Assembly: GCF_001298735.1 (NCBI RefSeq)
Contig: NZ_CYSP01000016.1
Coordinates: 29,642 to 93,641, forward strand
DNA length: 64,000 nt
Origin: Propionispora sp. 2/2-37
GTDB taxonomy: Bacteria; Bacillota; Negativicutes; Propionisporales; Propionisporaceae
Direction of reading: 5' to 3'
The notes below the pieces were generated by a model. It had not been told where the DNA came from and ran no database searches. It saw nothing but the letters and a program-made list of their open reading frames with translations. Positions 1-7,476 of this stretch are shown in pieces. The translations under genes were made by a program, and so were the position numbers. How positions within the stretch are numbered: the stretch's first letter is position 1; every line of letters starts with the position of its first letter.

Positions 1-19
1 AGAAACTTGCGAAAAAAAC

Positions 20-532
20 GTGACCGATGCGGTACATTGTGATGCCAGGAGGTTTATCCATTCTGCGTGGTGTGCGACGCTTTGCGACGGGCTGAATATT
101 GATTATGAAGAGTATGTGGCGGTGTGCATTAAAAAGCAAAGGCTGAGTAAGAACACTTTCAAGTATATAGAGCAAGAAATTCGCCAGTATAAAAACAACC
201 TCAAGGAACTTAACCGCCTGAAGAACGATATTATCCTGGCAACTCCTGAAAAGCAAGAAGGAAGGAGCAATTCCATCGGCAATACCACGGCCAGTAAAGC
301 GGTTAAACTGAGCATGGACAAGAAAATCATCGAGCTTGAAAAAACGAAGAAAGCGATTGAGACCACATATCATCGCTTATGCCAGGAAAAGAAAGCCGTA
401 ATGGAAGAGTACTGGCAAGGCAGATACACGACTGCCGGGTTAGCTTACCGAGTCGGGGTCAATGAGCGCACGATTCGGAGATGGAGGCAGTATATCGTTT
501 ATTCTGTAGCGGTAGAGTTGAATTATTTGTAA
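20..532 (+). CDS. Phage late-gene regulator (ArpU/RinA/DUF1492-like), left-truncated
   Basis: The last ~60 residues form a basic helix-turn-helix (start of a typical 'YTTAGLAYRVGVNERTIRRW' segment) like region 4 of phage sigma-like late activators; the middle is a charged, probably coiled-coil segment. The frame stays open to the left edge of the window, so the GTG at 20 is only the first visible start and the gene may begin outside. Its first ~35 residues hold an RFIHSAW motif resembling the separate small protein at 63423-63647, so this may be a fusion of two genes that are split in the right-hand phage element. It sits immediately upstream of a candidate late promoter, as expected of an activator of the packaging and structural genes. 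Function is inferred from fold and position. Confidence 0.65.
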   Translation: MTDAVHCDARRFIHSAWCATLCDGLNIDYEEYVAVCIKKQRLSKNTFKYIEQEIRQYKNNLKELNRLKNDIILATPEKQEGRSNSIGNTTASKAVKLSMDKKIIELEKTKKAIETTYHRLCQEKKAVMEEYWQGRYTTAGLAYRVGVNERTIRRWRQYIVYSVAVELNYL

Positions 533-570
533 AATGTCCGCCAATGTCCGTTTTGAGGGGTTTTTATAAT
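533..570 (+). promoter_or_regulatory. Candidate activator-dependent late promoter with paired direct repeats
   Basis: AATGTCCG occurs at 533-540 and again at 543-550, exactly one helical turn apart, and a TATAAT box lies at 565-570 with no good -35 hexamer. Repeats in place of a -35 box just after the regulator gene fit an activator site for that regulator. Regulatory role is inference. Confidence 0.4.
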
Positions 571-635
571 TTACAATATTATCGTGGGACAGTAACACAA
601 CCGCCAACACCGAAGGTAGACTTAGCACTTATCGT

Positions 636-665
636 GAAAGCCGCTCTCAATTCGGGGCGGCTTTC
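636..665 (+). other. Perfect hairpin in leader between regulator and first small gene
   Basis: GAAAGCCGC and GCGGCTTTC form a perfect 9-10 bp stem around a short loop. No T tract follows, so it is more likely an RNA processing or stability element than an intrinsic terminator. Confidence 0.35.
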
Positions 666-682
666 AACTTGAGAGGGATATT

Positions 683-877
683 ATGCCTGTTGTAGTATGT
701 AGCAGGAAAGATTGTCTTAACAATGGTATACAGGTTTGCACGGCAAATCGGATTGAGTGGTATAGCGGCCGCTGCAGCGGCTACATCACCAGCCGGGAGG
801 CGATGAAAGCCAACGTGACTCCGGTCGAGCGGAAAAACGGAATTATAACGCAGAAGCACGGCAGGTTAGTGCGATAG
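683..877 (+). CDS. Small cysteine-rich phage protein, DUF1540-like
   Basis: This 64-residue protein has four cysteines in the pattern C-x4-C-x6-C-x10-C within the first 31 residues (CSRKDC ... VCTANRIEW ... RC), like small zinc-binding DUF1540-type proteins. The C-terminal half is basic and without recognised domain. The ATG at 683 follows a GAGAGGGA ribosome-binding site. It lies in the leader region before the packaging module, where phages often carry small accessory genes. Family assignment is tentative and the function unknown. Confidence 0.55.
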   Translation: MPVVVCSRKDCLNNGIQVCTANRIEWYSGRCSGYITSREAMKANVTPVERKNGIITQKHGRLVR

Positions 878-1005
878 CGAGGTAGGCTCGAATTTCTTGG
901 ATTTTCCATTGATTTGGTAATTTATTGCGGTTATATTTGAAGTAATGATGTTTACATGGTACTTTGTAAGCTCGATAACGAGCAGTCGCACGAGGGGGAC
1001 TTGAA

Positions 1006-1155
1006 GTGGAAACTAAAGAAGATTCCATAGCCGGGGTGATAAAAGAGATGTACGGCATAGCCAGCGAGCTGTCTATATCAAGGGATAAGGAAACCAAGGT
1101 GCTGGGGATGCAGCTCAGGAAACTGATCGAACAGCTGGAACAAAAAATCGGATAA
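1006..1155 (+). CDS. Small helical protein (49 aa), possibly Spo0E-like
   Basis: A GTG start at 1006 follows a CGAGGGGGA ribosome-binding site, and the frame ends just before a terminator, which supports a real gene. The peptide is predicted to be two amphipathic helices joined by a short turn (ending LRKLIEQLEQKIG), the overall shape of Spo0E-like aspartyl-phosphate phosphatases. The conserved SxELD signature of that family is not present, so the assignment is weak. The alternative start is the TTG at 1001. Confidence 0.45.
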   Translation: METKEDSIAGVIKEMYGIASELSISRDKETKVLGMQLRKLIEQLEQKIG

Positions 1156-1171
1156 CGAGATGAACATGATG

Positions 1172-1201
1172 AACTCCTGGATAACCGGGAGTTTTCTTTT
1201 T
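1172..1201 (+). terminator. Intrinsic terminator after the small-gene cluster
   Basis: The stem CTCCtGG/CCgGGAG around ATAA is followed by TTTTCTTTTT. It closes the short transcript carrying the small genes before the DnaA-box region. Confidence 0.65.
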
Positions 1202-1509
1202 GAGATCAAGAATCTGGTTGAGTAGTGGTAACAAGAATCGCAGTGCTTTAAAAAGTTAGCCGGCAGGGGTAAACCTGCGGTTAACCTTCCGGAAAAATAA
1301 TCACAGGTTATTCAATACATTATTACCTCTTATCCACAGGAAAAACCAGGTGATTATAGATTGATAACAAGTTTATCCACATTATCCACAGGGCCTTTCG
1401 CGAGGCCCCCCGGGGTCGTTAGTGGCAAGTGCCAAGATCCGGACCGGAGGCGGGCCACAAATTTTGCGCGTCATATTATTCACGGGTTTTTTGGAAAGGG
1501 GAAAGGCGA
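1202..1509 (+). promoter_or_regulatory. Non-coding region with three perfect DnaA boxes
   Basis: About 300 bases hold no convincing gene. TTATCCACA occurs perfectly at 1330-1338, 1373-1381 and 1382-1390, the last two abutting, with AT-rich DNA between them. A GC-rich hairpin (GGGCCT/AGGCCC, about 1391-1407) follows. Consensus DnaA sites at this density are typical of replication origins or DnaA-titrating loci. Here the block lies between phage regulatory and packaging genes, so a phage replication origin, a DnaA sink or a cos/pac-adjacent regulatory site are all possible. Confidence 0.6.
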
Positions 1510-2781
1510 ATGAAAATTAAAAACATGAAGATTGCCGACTTAAAGCCGGCGAAATATAACCCGCGCAAGGATTTAAAACCTGGCGATGTGGAATACGAAC
1601 AGCTCAAAAAGTCCATCCTCGCCTTCGGTTATGTGGACCCCATCATTGTCAACGGCAGGAATAACGTGGTGATCGGCGGCCACCAGCGGCTCAAGGTATT
1701 GGCTGAACTCGGGAACACGACAGTGGATGTCAGCGTTGTCGATCTGGACGAAAAAAACGAGAAAGCATTGAATGTGGCGCTCAACAAAATAAGCGGCGAG
1801 TGGGACATGCCGATGCTCCAGGATATTTTGCTTGAACTGAATACCGATGGGTTTGATATGGATGCGATTGGCTTTAGTCTGGACGAATTACCACAGTTTC
1901 ACTTGGAAGAAGATGAAGGCGAAAGCGAAGCGTCGGAAGATGATTTTGACGTTGACAAAGCTGTTGAGAATAGTAAAGAGCCGGTCAGCAAGCCCGGCGA
2001 TCTATGGCTGCTCGGCCGGCATCGCCTTCTCTGCGGCGACGCCACCAGGGCGGAAGACGTCCGGCGCCTCATGGACGGCAAGCGGGCTTCCATGATTTGG
2101 ACCGATCCGCCTTGGAACGTGGATTATGGCGCGAGCAAACACCCCTCCTGGAAACCGAGGCAAATATTGAACGACAGTATGACGCCAGAAAAGTTTCACG
2201 ACTTTTTGCTGGCGTCTTTTCGTAATATGCGGGCCGTCAGCGAAGCCGGGTGTATGACTTATGTCGCAATGAGCGCCCAGGAATGGGGAAATCTCATGTC
2301 GGTTATGCACGAAGCCGGTTATCACTGGTCGTCAACAATAATTTGGGTAAAAGACTCGCTAGTGCTTTCCCGCAAGGACTATCATACTCAATATGAACCG
2401 ATTTGGTACGGCTGGGTGGAAGGAACACGGCTTTGCCCACTGGAGGACAGAAAGCAAAGCGATGTGTGGGAAATTCCCCGGCCGAAACGAAGCGATGAGC
2501 ATCCGACCATGAAGCCGATATCCTTGGTAGCTCGGGCTATTCAGAACAGCAGCCGGGCCGGGGATATCGTGATTGACCTCTTTGGCGGTTCCGGTTCCAC
2601 GCTAATCGCCGCCGAACAGGTCGGGCACACTTGTTATACCATGGAACTCGATCCGGTATATGCCGACGTCATTGTCGCCCGATATATAGCCCAGGCCGGC
2701 GACGACAAGGGCGTGTTTTTACTGCGGAACGGGGTAAAGAAGAGCCATGCGGATGTTGCTGAGGAGAACTCAGCGGCATGA
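1510..2781 (+). CDS. ParB-domain DNA methyltransferase (N4-cytosine/N6-adenine type)
   Basis: The protein of about 423 residues fuses an N-terminal ParB/Srx-type nuclease-like domain (NPR near residue 17, GGHQRL near 55) to an amino-methyltransferase domain. The catalytic motif DPPW lies at about residues 199-202 and the SAM-binding FGGSGS at about 358-363. This order is the beta-type, as in phage and conjugative-element orphan methylases. The ATG at 1510 follows an AAGGGGAAAGG ribosome-binding site; a longer frame upstream to 1429 lacks such a site. The stop overlaps the start of the next methylase, so the two are translationally coupled. A role in protecting phage DNA from restriction is inferred; no cognate restriction enzyme is adjacent. 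Confidence 0.9.
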   Translation: MKIKNMKIADLKPAKYNPRKDLKPGDVEYEQLKKSILAFGYVDPIIVNGRNNVVIGGHQRLKVLAELGNTTVDVSVVDLDEKNEKALNVALNKISGEWDMPMLQDILLELNTDGFDMDAIGFSLDELPQFHLEEDEGESEASEDDFDVDKAVENSKEPVSKPGDLWLLGRHRLLCGDATRAEDVRRLMDGKRASMIWTDPPWNVDYGASKHPSWKPRQILNDSMTPEKFHDFLLASFRNMRAVSEAGCMTYVAMSAQEWGNLMSVMHEAGYHWSSTIIWVKDSLVLSRKDYHTQYEPIWYGWVEGTRLCPLEDRKQSDVWEIPRPKRSDEHPTMKPISLVARAIQNSSRAGDIVIDLFGGSGSTLIAAEQVGHTCYTMELDPVYADVIVARYIAQAGDDKGVFLLRNGVKKSHADVAEENSAA

Positions 2782-3764
2782 TGACATTCCTCGATCTTTG
2801 TTCCGGCATCGGTGGCTTCCGGCTGGGGCTTGAACTCGCCGGTCATAAATGCGTCGGTTATTGTGATAACGACAAGGCCGCCGTGCGGTCCTACCGGGCG
2901 ATGTACAAGACTGAAGGGGAATGGTACGGCGATGACGTTACAAAACTCAAACCGGGAGACATCCCCCGTGCGGATATCTGGTGCTTTGGCTTCCCCTGCC
3001 AGGACGTCAGTTGTGCAAATGCGAACCGAAGAGGCCTCGCCGGTGAACGAAGTGGAATCTATTATTCGATTATTAACCTCGTCAAAGGCAAAGACGAAGA
3101 GGATAAGCCCACATACCTTCTCATTGAAAACGTTAAAAATTTGCTGCACATTCATGACGGCTGGGACTTTGCCGAAGTTCTCGCTGAACTGGACGAGGCG
3201 GGGTATGATGCAATCTGGCAGGTTCTTAATTCTAAAGACTTTGGAGTCCCCCAAAGCAGAGAACGTGTGTTCATTATCGCAAATTTTAGAAGCCGAGGTC
3301 GACGAGAAATACTACCTGTCGCCGGAGAGAACGGCAATGCTCTTAAGCAAATTGTCGCCGGAATGCAAGGATACCGGGTCTATGACCCAAGCGGGGTAAG
3401 CGCTACTGTGACGAATGCCAGCGGCGGCCTTGACAAAGGGGCGGGACTGTATTTGGTCAGGCCGGTTATAGGCATTAACCGGCCTGGAAAACGCCAAAAC
3501 GGGAGACTGTTAAAAAATCCGGACGAACCGATGTTCACTCTTACCGGGCAGGATACCCACGGTGTGGCGATAGCGAACCCGGATTTCAGAATAAGGCGGC
3601 TTACGCCCAAAGAATGTTGGCGGCTGCAGGGCTTCCCGGATGAATTGTTCGAAAAGGCGTGGACCGTAAATCCGGAATCGCAGCTTCGCAAGCAGGCTGG
3701 AAACGCGGTGACGGTGAACGTCGCCTATGCAATCGCAAAAACTCTTCCTGAAGCACACAATTGA
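2778..3764 (+). CDS. DNA cytosine-5 methyltransferase (Dcm family)
   Basis: The 328-residue protein shows the ordered C5-methylase motifs: motif I DLCSGIGGF near residue 5, catalytic PCQ with Cys at about residue 74, the ENV motif near 117, the SRERVF motif near 166, then the target-recognition region, and finally QAGNAV near the C-terminus. Length is normal for the family. It overlaps the ParB-methylase stop in an ATGA junction, so the pair forms one operon. The prophage therefore carries two chemically different base modifications, probably for restriction avoidance. A second ATG at 2781 is an equally possible start. Confidence 0.92.
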   Translation: MMTFLDLCSGIGGFRLGLELAGHKCVGYCDNDKAAVRSYRAMYKTEGEWYGDDVTKLKPGDIPRADIWCFGFPCQDVSCANANRRGLAGERSGIYYSIINLVKGKDEEDKPTYLLIENVKNLLHIHDGWDFAEVLAELDEAGYDAIWQVLNSKDFGVPQSRERVFIIANFRSRGRREILPVAGENGNALKQIVAGMQGYRVYDPSGVSATVTNASGGLDKGAGLYLVRPVIGINRPGKRQNGRLLKNPDEPMFTLTGQDTHGVAIANPDFRIRRLTPKECWRLQGFPDELFEKAWTVNPESQLRKQAGNAVTVNVAYAIAKTLPEAHN

Positions 3765-3827
3765 CTTGCTTTCTGCGTGCGTGTCGATCTAACATGTCAC
3801 TGACAGACGCACAAGGAGGGATTTTAC

Positions 3828-4655
3828 ATGAAAAAACACAGTTTTAAGTTTCAAATGCAGGTTGCCGGACGGGAAAGAAAAGAGGTTGCCGGAATTATCG
3901 CCGGCCACTTTGGTACCCAAGCTGCCTACAAGGGCGCGCCGGGGTTTGAGTATCTGATAGCAGAACCAACAGGTCGTGAATGGCTTGTCGACAAAGCCGG
4001 AATGATTATTACTCAAGGCGCGGAAGAAGATCATGTGGCGGAAATGTTTGCAGTGTTCAAAGTACTCGAAGAGAACTGCGTGACGGTTGTAGGCCAGGCG
4101 GCGGTTAACATACCCACGGAAGGCCACAGCGGCGTGACACTCCGTAACCTCGTCAATATCCTGGCAAGCAAGGAGCGACTAATCGCCAAAGCGATGGGTA
4201 CTCCCGGCATGGTCTTTATCTCGCGGGAAATGGTCGAGGCGGTTAATACGGTGCGGTTGAAAACCGTCGAGGATTTTCTTGAAGCGGCAGGAAGTGAAGC
4301 CTTGCCGGGCCTTGTGATTACCAAGGACACCATCGCCTTACGCTGTTTCGCCGCCACGCTGAATCCGGAGGCTATTCAGGCATATATCCAGTTTGTCCTT
4401 GCAGCGAATAAAATGGCAATGGCCCAGAAACATTCCTCGCCACGCGAGATGGAGCCGGATAATGAAAAGTACCATTTTCGCGTCTGGCTGCTGAGGCTTG
4501 GCTTTATTGGCGACGAATACAGCGTTGCCAGGAAACTGTTTTTGGACAGGTTATCCGGCAATACAGCCTTCAAAACGGTTGAACAAGCCGAGGAAGCAGT
4601 CAAAAAGCGTAAGCTGCGGCGGACTGAGAGCTCCATAGGGGAGGTGGCGGGATGA
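3828..4655 (+). CDS. Conserved phage protein of unknown function ('virulence-related' type)
   Basis: This 275-residue soluble protein has no signal peptide, membrane segment or recognised catalytic motif. From memory it resembles proteins often annotated as 'virulence-related' that sit beside ParB-methylases in Firmicute prophages and conjugative elements; that link is not verified. The ATG follows a strong AAGGAGGG site. The stop overlaps the start of the next small gene, indicating one operon. I do not assign a function. Confidence 0.7.
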   Translation: MKKHSFKFQMQVAGRERKEVAGIIAGHFGTQAAYKGAPGFEYLIAEPTGREWLVDKAGMIITQGAEEDHVAEMFAVFKVLEENCVTVVGQAAVNIPTEGHSGVTLRNLVNILASKERLIAKAMGTPGMVFISREMVEAVNTVRLKTVEDFLEAAGSEALPGLVITKDTIALRCFAATLNPEAIQAYIQFVLAANKMAMAQKHSSPREMEPDNEKYHFRVWLLRLGFIGDEYSVARKLFLDRLSGNTAFKTVEQAEEAVKKRKLRRTESSIGEVAG

Positions 4656-4846
4656 AGTACGCCAAGGGAACGATTTTTGAGGCAAACGACGAGACATACA
4701 TGCTGGTCGGCAAAATGTATTGCGGTCTCGGGGTTGACGGGTATGTACTGGCCCCTCAAGACGCTAAAAACACCGAGGTTCTGGTTTACACGGCAGAAGA
4801 GATCGAAGAAGGAATTGAAGCAGGCTGGTTAACGATAAAATGCTAA
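4652..4846 (+). CDS. Small conserved hypothetical protein (64 aa)
   Basis: The ATG overlaps the preceding TGA, so it is translationally coupled to the upstream unknown gene. The sequence is acidic, mostly beta then a helix rich in Glu near the C-terminus (AEEIEEGIEAGWL). A long perfect terminator begins 6 bases after its stop, so it ends the methylase operon. No family is recognised. Confidence 0.65.
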   Translation: MKYAKGTIFEANDETYMLVGKMYCGLGVDGYVLAPQDAKNTEVLVYTAEEIEEGIEAGWLTIKC

Positions 4847-4851
4847 GTAAT

Positions 4852-4897
4852 ACAAAGCAACACTAGGAAGCCGAACGGCTTCCTAGTGTTGCTTTGT
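4852..4897 (+). terminator. Strong terminator with a 21-bp perfect stem
   Basis: A perfect 21-bp inverted repeat (left arm begins ACAAAGCAACACTAGG) closes on a GAAC tetraloop and is followed by TTTTGTC. It separates the methylase operon from the packaging operon, so terminase expression must either start here or depend on antitermination. Confidence 0.8.
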
Positions 4898-4926
4898 TTT
4901 GTCGGGAAAAAAGGCGGCGTGAAAAA

Positions 4927-5280
4927 ATGCAACAAAAAAGATTAAATCTAAACGAGCAGGCGGCTGAGATTCTGCGGATCGCCGAGAAACACGGCGTCGA
5001 GCAGAATTTCTTTTTCATAACCACGTTTAAGCGTTATCAGGTGCAGCTTAAGATTCTGAACGAACTGGAAAAAACGATCAACGAGGATGGCGTGCTGGTG
5101 ACTAAAGAGTATGTGAAAGGCCGTGAAAACGTCTACAGTCACCCGGCCATCGCCGACTATAACAAAACGGTTGACAGCTCGAACCGGACGGTGGCCACGC
5201 TGGTTAAAATCATCACCACGCTCCGGCATGGCGATAAAGAGGAAGAGGACGAACTGCTCGCGTTCCTGCGTAAACATTAA
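4927..5280 (+). CDS. terS: Terminase small subunit (P27 family)
   Basis: The 117-residue protein is helical and carries the region YSHPAIADYNKTVDSSNRT, characteristic of P27-family small terminases, at about residues 73-91. It directly precedes the large terminase with 12 bases between them. It should bind the packaging site and stimulate TerL. The ATG at 4927 follows an AAGGCGG site; the longer frame to 4894 runs into the terminator stem and is unlikely. Confidence 0.85.
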   Translation: MQQKRLNLNEQAAEILRIAEKHGVEQNFFFITTFKRYQVQLKILNELEKTINEDGVLVTKEYVKGRENVYSHPAIADYNKTVDSSNRTVATLVKIITTLRHGDKEEEDELLAFLRKH

Positions 5281-5292
5281 AGGTGGTCGCCT

Positions 5293-6966
5293 ATGACCTA
5301 CTTGGAGGAATATGCAAGAAAGGTTTTGTCAGGTGAAATCGTCGCCTGCCACCGAATCAAACAGGTCTATAGGCTGCTGCTGGACAAGCTGCTCCAGCCG
5401 GAGAAATACGATCCCTGGGTTTTCGATGAAAAGCTGACCGAGAAGCCGATCGACTTTATCGAAACCTTTTGCAAGCAGGCCCAGGGAAAGATGGGCACGC
5501 CGATCAAGCTGGAACTGTTCCAGAAGGCAAAGCTCCAGGCCATCTTCGGTTTCGTCCATAAAGAAACCCGGTTCCGTCAATATAACGAATGCCTGACGAT
5601 TGAGGGACGGAAAAACGGTAAATCATCGGAATGCGCGGCCGTTAACCTATACCTATTGATGGCCGACGGCGAGGGCGCTCCGGAAATCTACAACATCGCC
5701 ACCATGCTGGACCAGGCCAAAATCGGTTTTGAATACTCCTATAAAATGGTGAAACAGTCGCCCATGCTGCGGAAGCATATCCGTAAGCGCATGAGCGACT
5801 TATATTTTGCCCACAACATGGGCATCATCAAGCCCCTGGCCAGCAATAGCAACAGTCTGGACGGCCTGAACGCTCATGGTGTCACCATCGACGAACTGTC
5901 GGCCATCAAAAACCGCGACATTTATGACCTGATGAAACAGTCCATGTCGTCCCGGCAGCAGCCGCTGCTTTTTTGCATAACGACGAACGGCTTTGTCCGC
6001 GACAGCATTTTTGACAGTCAGTATGAGTATGCCTGCAATGTCCTTGACGGGAAGGTTGAGGATGACCGGTTTCTGCCGTTCATCTACGAGCTTGACAGCA
6101 AGGATGAATGGGACAAAGAGGACTGCTGGATCAAGGCCAATCCGGGACTGGGAACCATCAAGTCCATCCAGTTTCTCCGCGAGTGTGTTGCCAAGGCTAA
6201 AAATGACCCGGCGTTCAAGCCTACCGTCATGGTCAAGGACTTCAATATGAAGGAGAACTCCTCCTCGGCATGGCTGACCTGGGATGAGATCGACAGCCAG
6301 GAAGAGTTCGATTTTCGCGGCATGGGATTCCGTTACGGTGTTGGCGGATTCGACGCTTCCGAGACGACCGACCTGACGGCGGCCAAGGTTTTGTGCATGC
6401 GGCCCGGCGATAACAAGATCTATGTGAAATCAATGTACTGGATTCCGGAAGAAGTCCTCCGCCAAATGGATGCGGACGGCAACCGGCGCGAACGCGACAA
6501 CGTCCCCTACCTGCTCTGGGAAAAGCAGGGCCTGCTCCGGACGACGCCGGGCAATAAAATCGACAAGCATTGTATTCTGGAATGGTTTATGGAACTGCGG
6601 GACAAGGATGACGTCTACGTTCCGTGGATTGGCTACGACCCGTGGCACATTGAGGATGCGCTCTTGAATGAATTCATAGCCGAGTTCGGGCGGGAAAGCA
6701 TGATCAAAATCCGGCAGGGCGTGCAGACCTTGTCCTATCCGATGAAGTCGCTTAAGGGCGACCTGGCGGCTAAAAAGATAGTGTTTAATAAAAATCCCAT
6801 CGATATGTGGAACCTTTCGAACCTGGAAATCAGGACCGACATAAACGGAAACATCCAGCCGGTGAAAGGCAAGGACAACCGCAAAAGAATCGACGGCGCC
6901 ATGGCACTTATCGATGCCTATATTGTGCTGCACGACAAGATGGACGAATACAGCAATCTGATTTGA
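5293..6966 (+). CDS. terL: Terminase large subunit
   Basis: The 557-residue protein contains the packaging ATPase with a Walker A-like EGRKNGKS at about residues 103-110 and a Walker B VTIDE ending at about 201, followed by the nuclease half with acidic residues (for example FDASETTD near 354 and GYDPWH near 450). Length and order match Terminase_1/HK97-type TerL. It cleaves concatemers and powers DNA entry into the prohead through the portal. The ATG follows AAGGTGG. Neighbours on both sides are packaging genes. Confidence 0.95.
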   Translation: MTYLEEYARKVLSGEIVACHRIKQVYRLLLDKLLQPEKYDPWVFDEKLTEKPIDFIETFCKQAQGKMGTPIKLELFQKAKLQAIFGFVHKETRFRQYNECLTIEGRKNGKSSECAAVNLYLLMADGEGAPEIYNIATMLDQAKIGFEYSYKMVKQSPMLRKHIRKRMSDLYFAHNMGIIKPLASNSNSLDGLNAHGVTIDELSAIKNRDIYDLMKQSMSSRQQPLLFCITTNGFVRDSIFDSQYEYACNVLDGKVEDDRFLPFIYELDSKDEWDKEDCWIKANPGLGTIKSIQFLRECVAKAKNDPAFKPTVMVKDFNMKENSSSAWLTWDEIDSQEEFDFRGMGFRYGVGGFDASETTDLTAAKVLCMRPGDNKIYVKSMYWIPEEVLRQMDADGNRRERDNVPYLLWEKQGLLRTTPGNKIDKHCILEWFMELRDKDDVYVPWIGYDPWHIEDALLNEFIAEFGRESMIKIRQGVQTLSYPMKSLKGDLAAKKIVFNKNPIDMWNLSNLEIRTDINGNIQPVKGKDNRKRIDGAMALIDAYIVLHDKMDEYSNLI

Positions 6967-6976
6967 GGTGATGTCT

Positions 6977-7186
6977 ATGTGTGATGAACTGATCAACCGT
7001 TGGGCCAGGCGCACCTCTTTTTCGTATGGCCGGATTTCGGCATATGTCGCGCGCGCCGGCGCCGGTGCTCCTGAAGAGGTGCTGGTCTATAACATTATAG
7101 AAGCTGCCGCGGTGAATATTGACCCGGATATCCTGGGGGCTGCGCAGCCGGTCCTGGAGGATTCTCTTGGCACAGGAGTTTTCTAG
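6977..7186 (+). CDS. Small phage hypothetical protein between terL and HNH
   Basis: The start at 6977 sits 6 bases after GAGGTG; the ATG at 6971 and the GTG at 6968 are less well spaced. The product is about 69 residues and helical, without membrane segment or motif. Its 3' end overlaps the HNH start by about 20 bases, which suggests coupled translation. Function unknown. Confidence 0.5.
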   Translation: MCDELINRWARRTSFSYGRISAYVARAGAGAPEEVLVYNIIEAAAVNIDPDILGAAQPVLEDSLGTGVF

Positions 7187-7466
7187 GGCTTTTTATCGGT
7201 CGGCAGCCTGGCTGAAATGTCGCGCGGCCTACATCGCGTCGGTGTTTTATTGCTGCGAGCTTTGTAAAGAGGCGGTTGGAACAAGCGGAATTTTACACCA
7301 TAAGATTAGCCTCTGTCCTGAAAATATAAACGACCCCAATATCACGCTTAACTGGGATCATCTTGAGTATTTATGCGTTCGGTGTCACAACCAAACCCAC
7401 TCCGACAACCTTCCCGTCCGGGGCGACGTCAAGTTCGACGACCAGGGGTATTTAGTGAGGCGGTGA
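7167..7466 (+). CDS. HNH endonuclease
   Basis: The 99-residue protein has the HNH layout: first zinc pair in CCELC near residue 30, LHHKI near residue 46, an Asn-containing middle, and the second zinc pair plus final His in CVRCHNQTH near residues 72-80. Small HNH proteins of this size next to terminase genes assist cos cleavage in HK97-like phages. Translation starts at TTG 7167, 6 bases after CTGGAGG; the earlier start at 7119 lacks a ribosome site. In this phage the gene lies after terL rather than before terS. Confidence 0.85.
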   Translation: MAQEFSRAFYRSAAWLKCRAAYIASVFYCCELCKEAVGTSGILHHKISLCPENINDPNITLNWDHLEYLCVRCHNQTHSDNLPVRGDVKFDDQGYLVRR

Positions 7467-7476
7467 TGAATCGGGA

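Noticed and set aside
1391..1450. Possible cos site in the GC-rich stretch before the methylase and terminase genes
   Set aside because: Position is suitable and an HNH nuclease is present, but no cos sequence can be proved from sequence alone and terS is 3.5 kb away.
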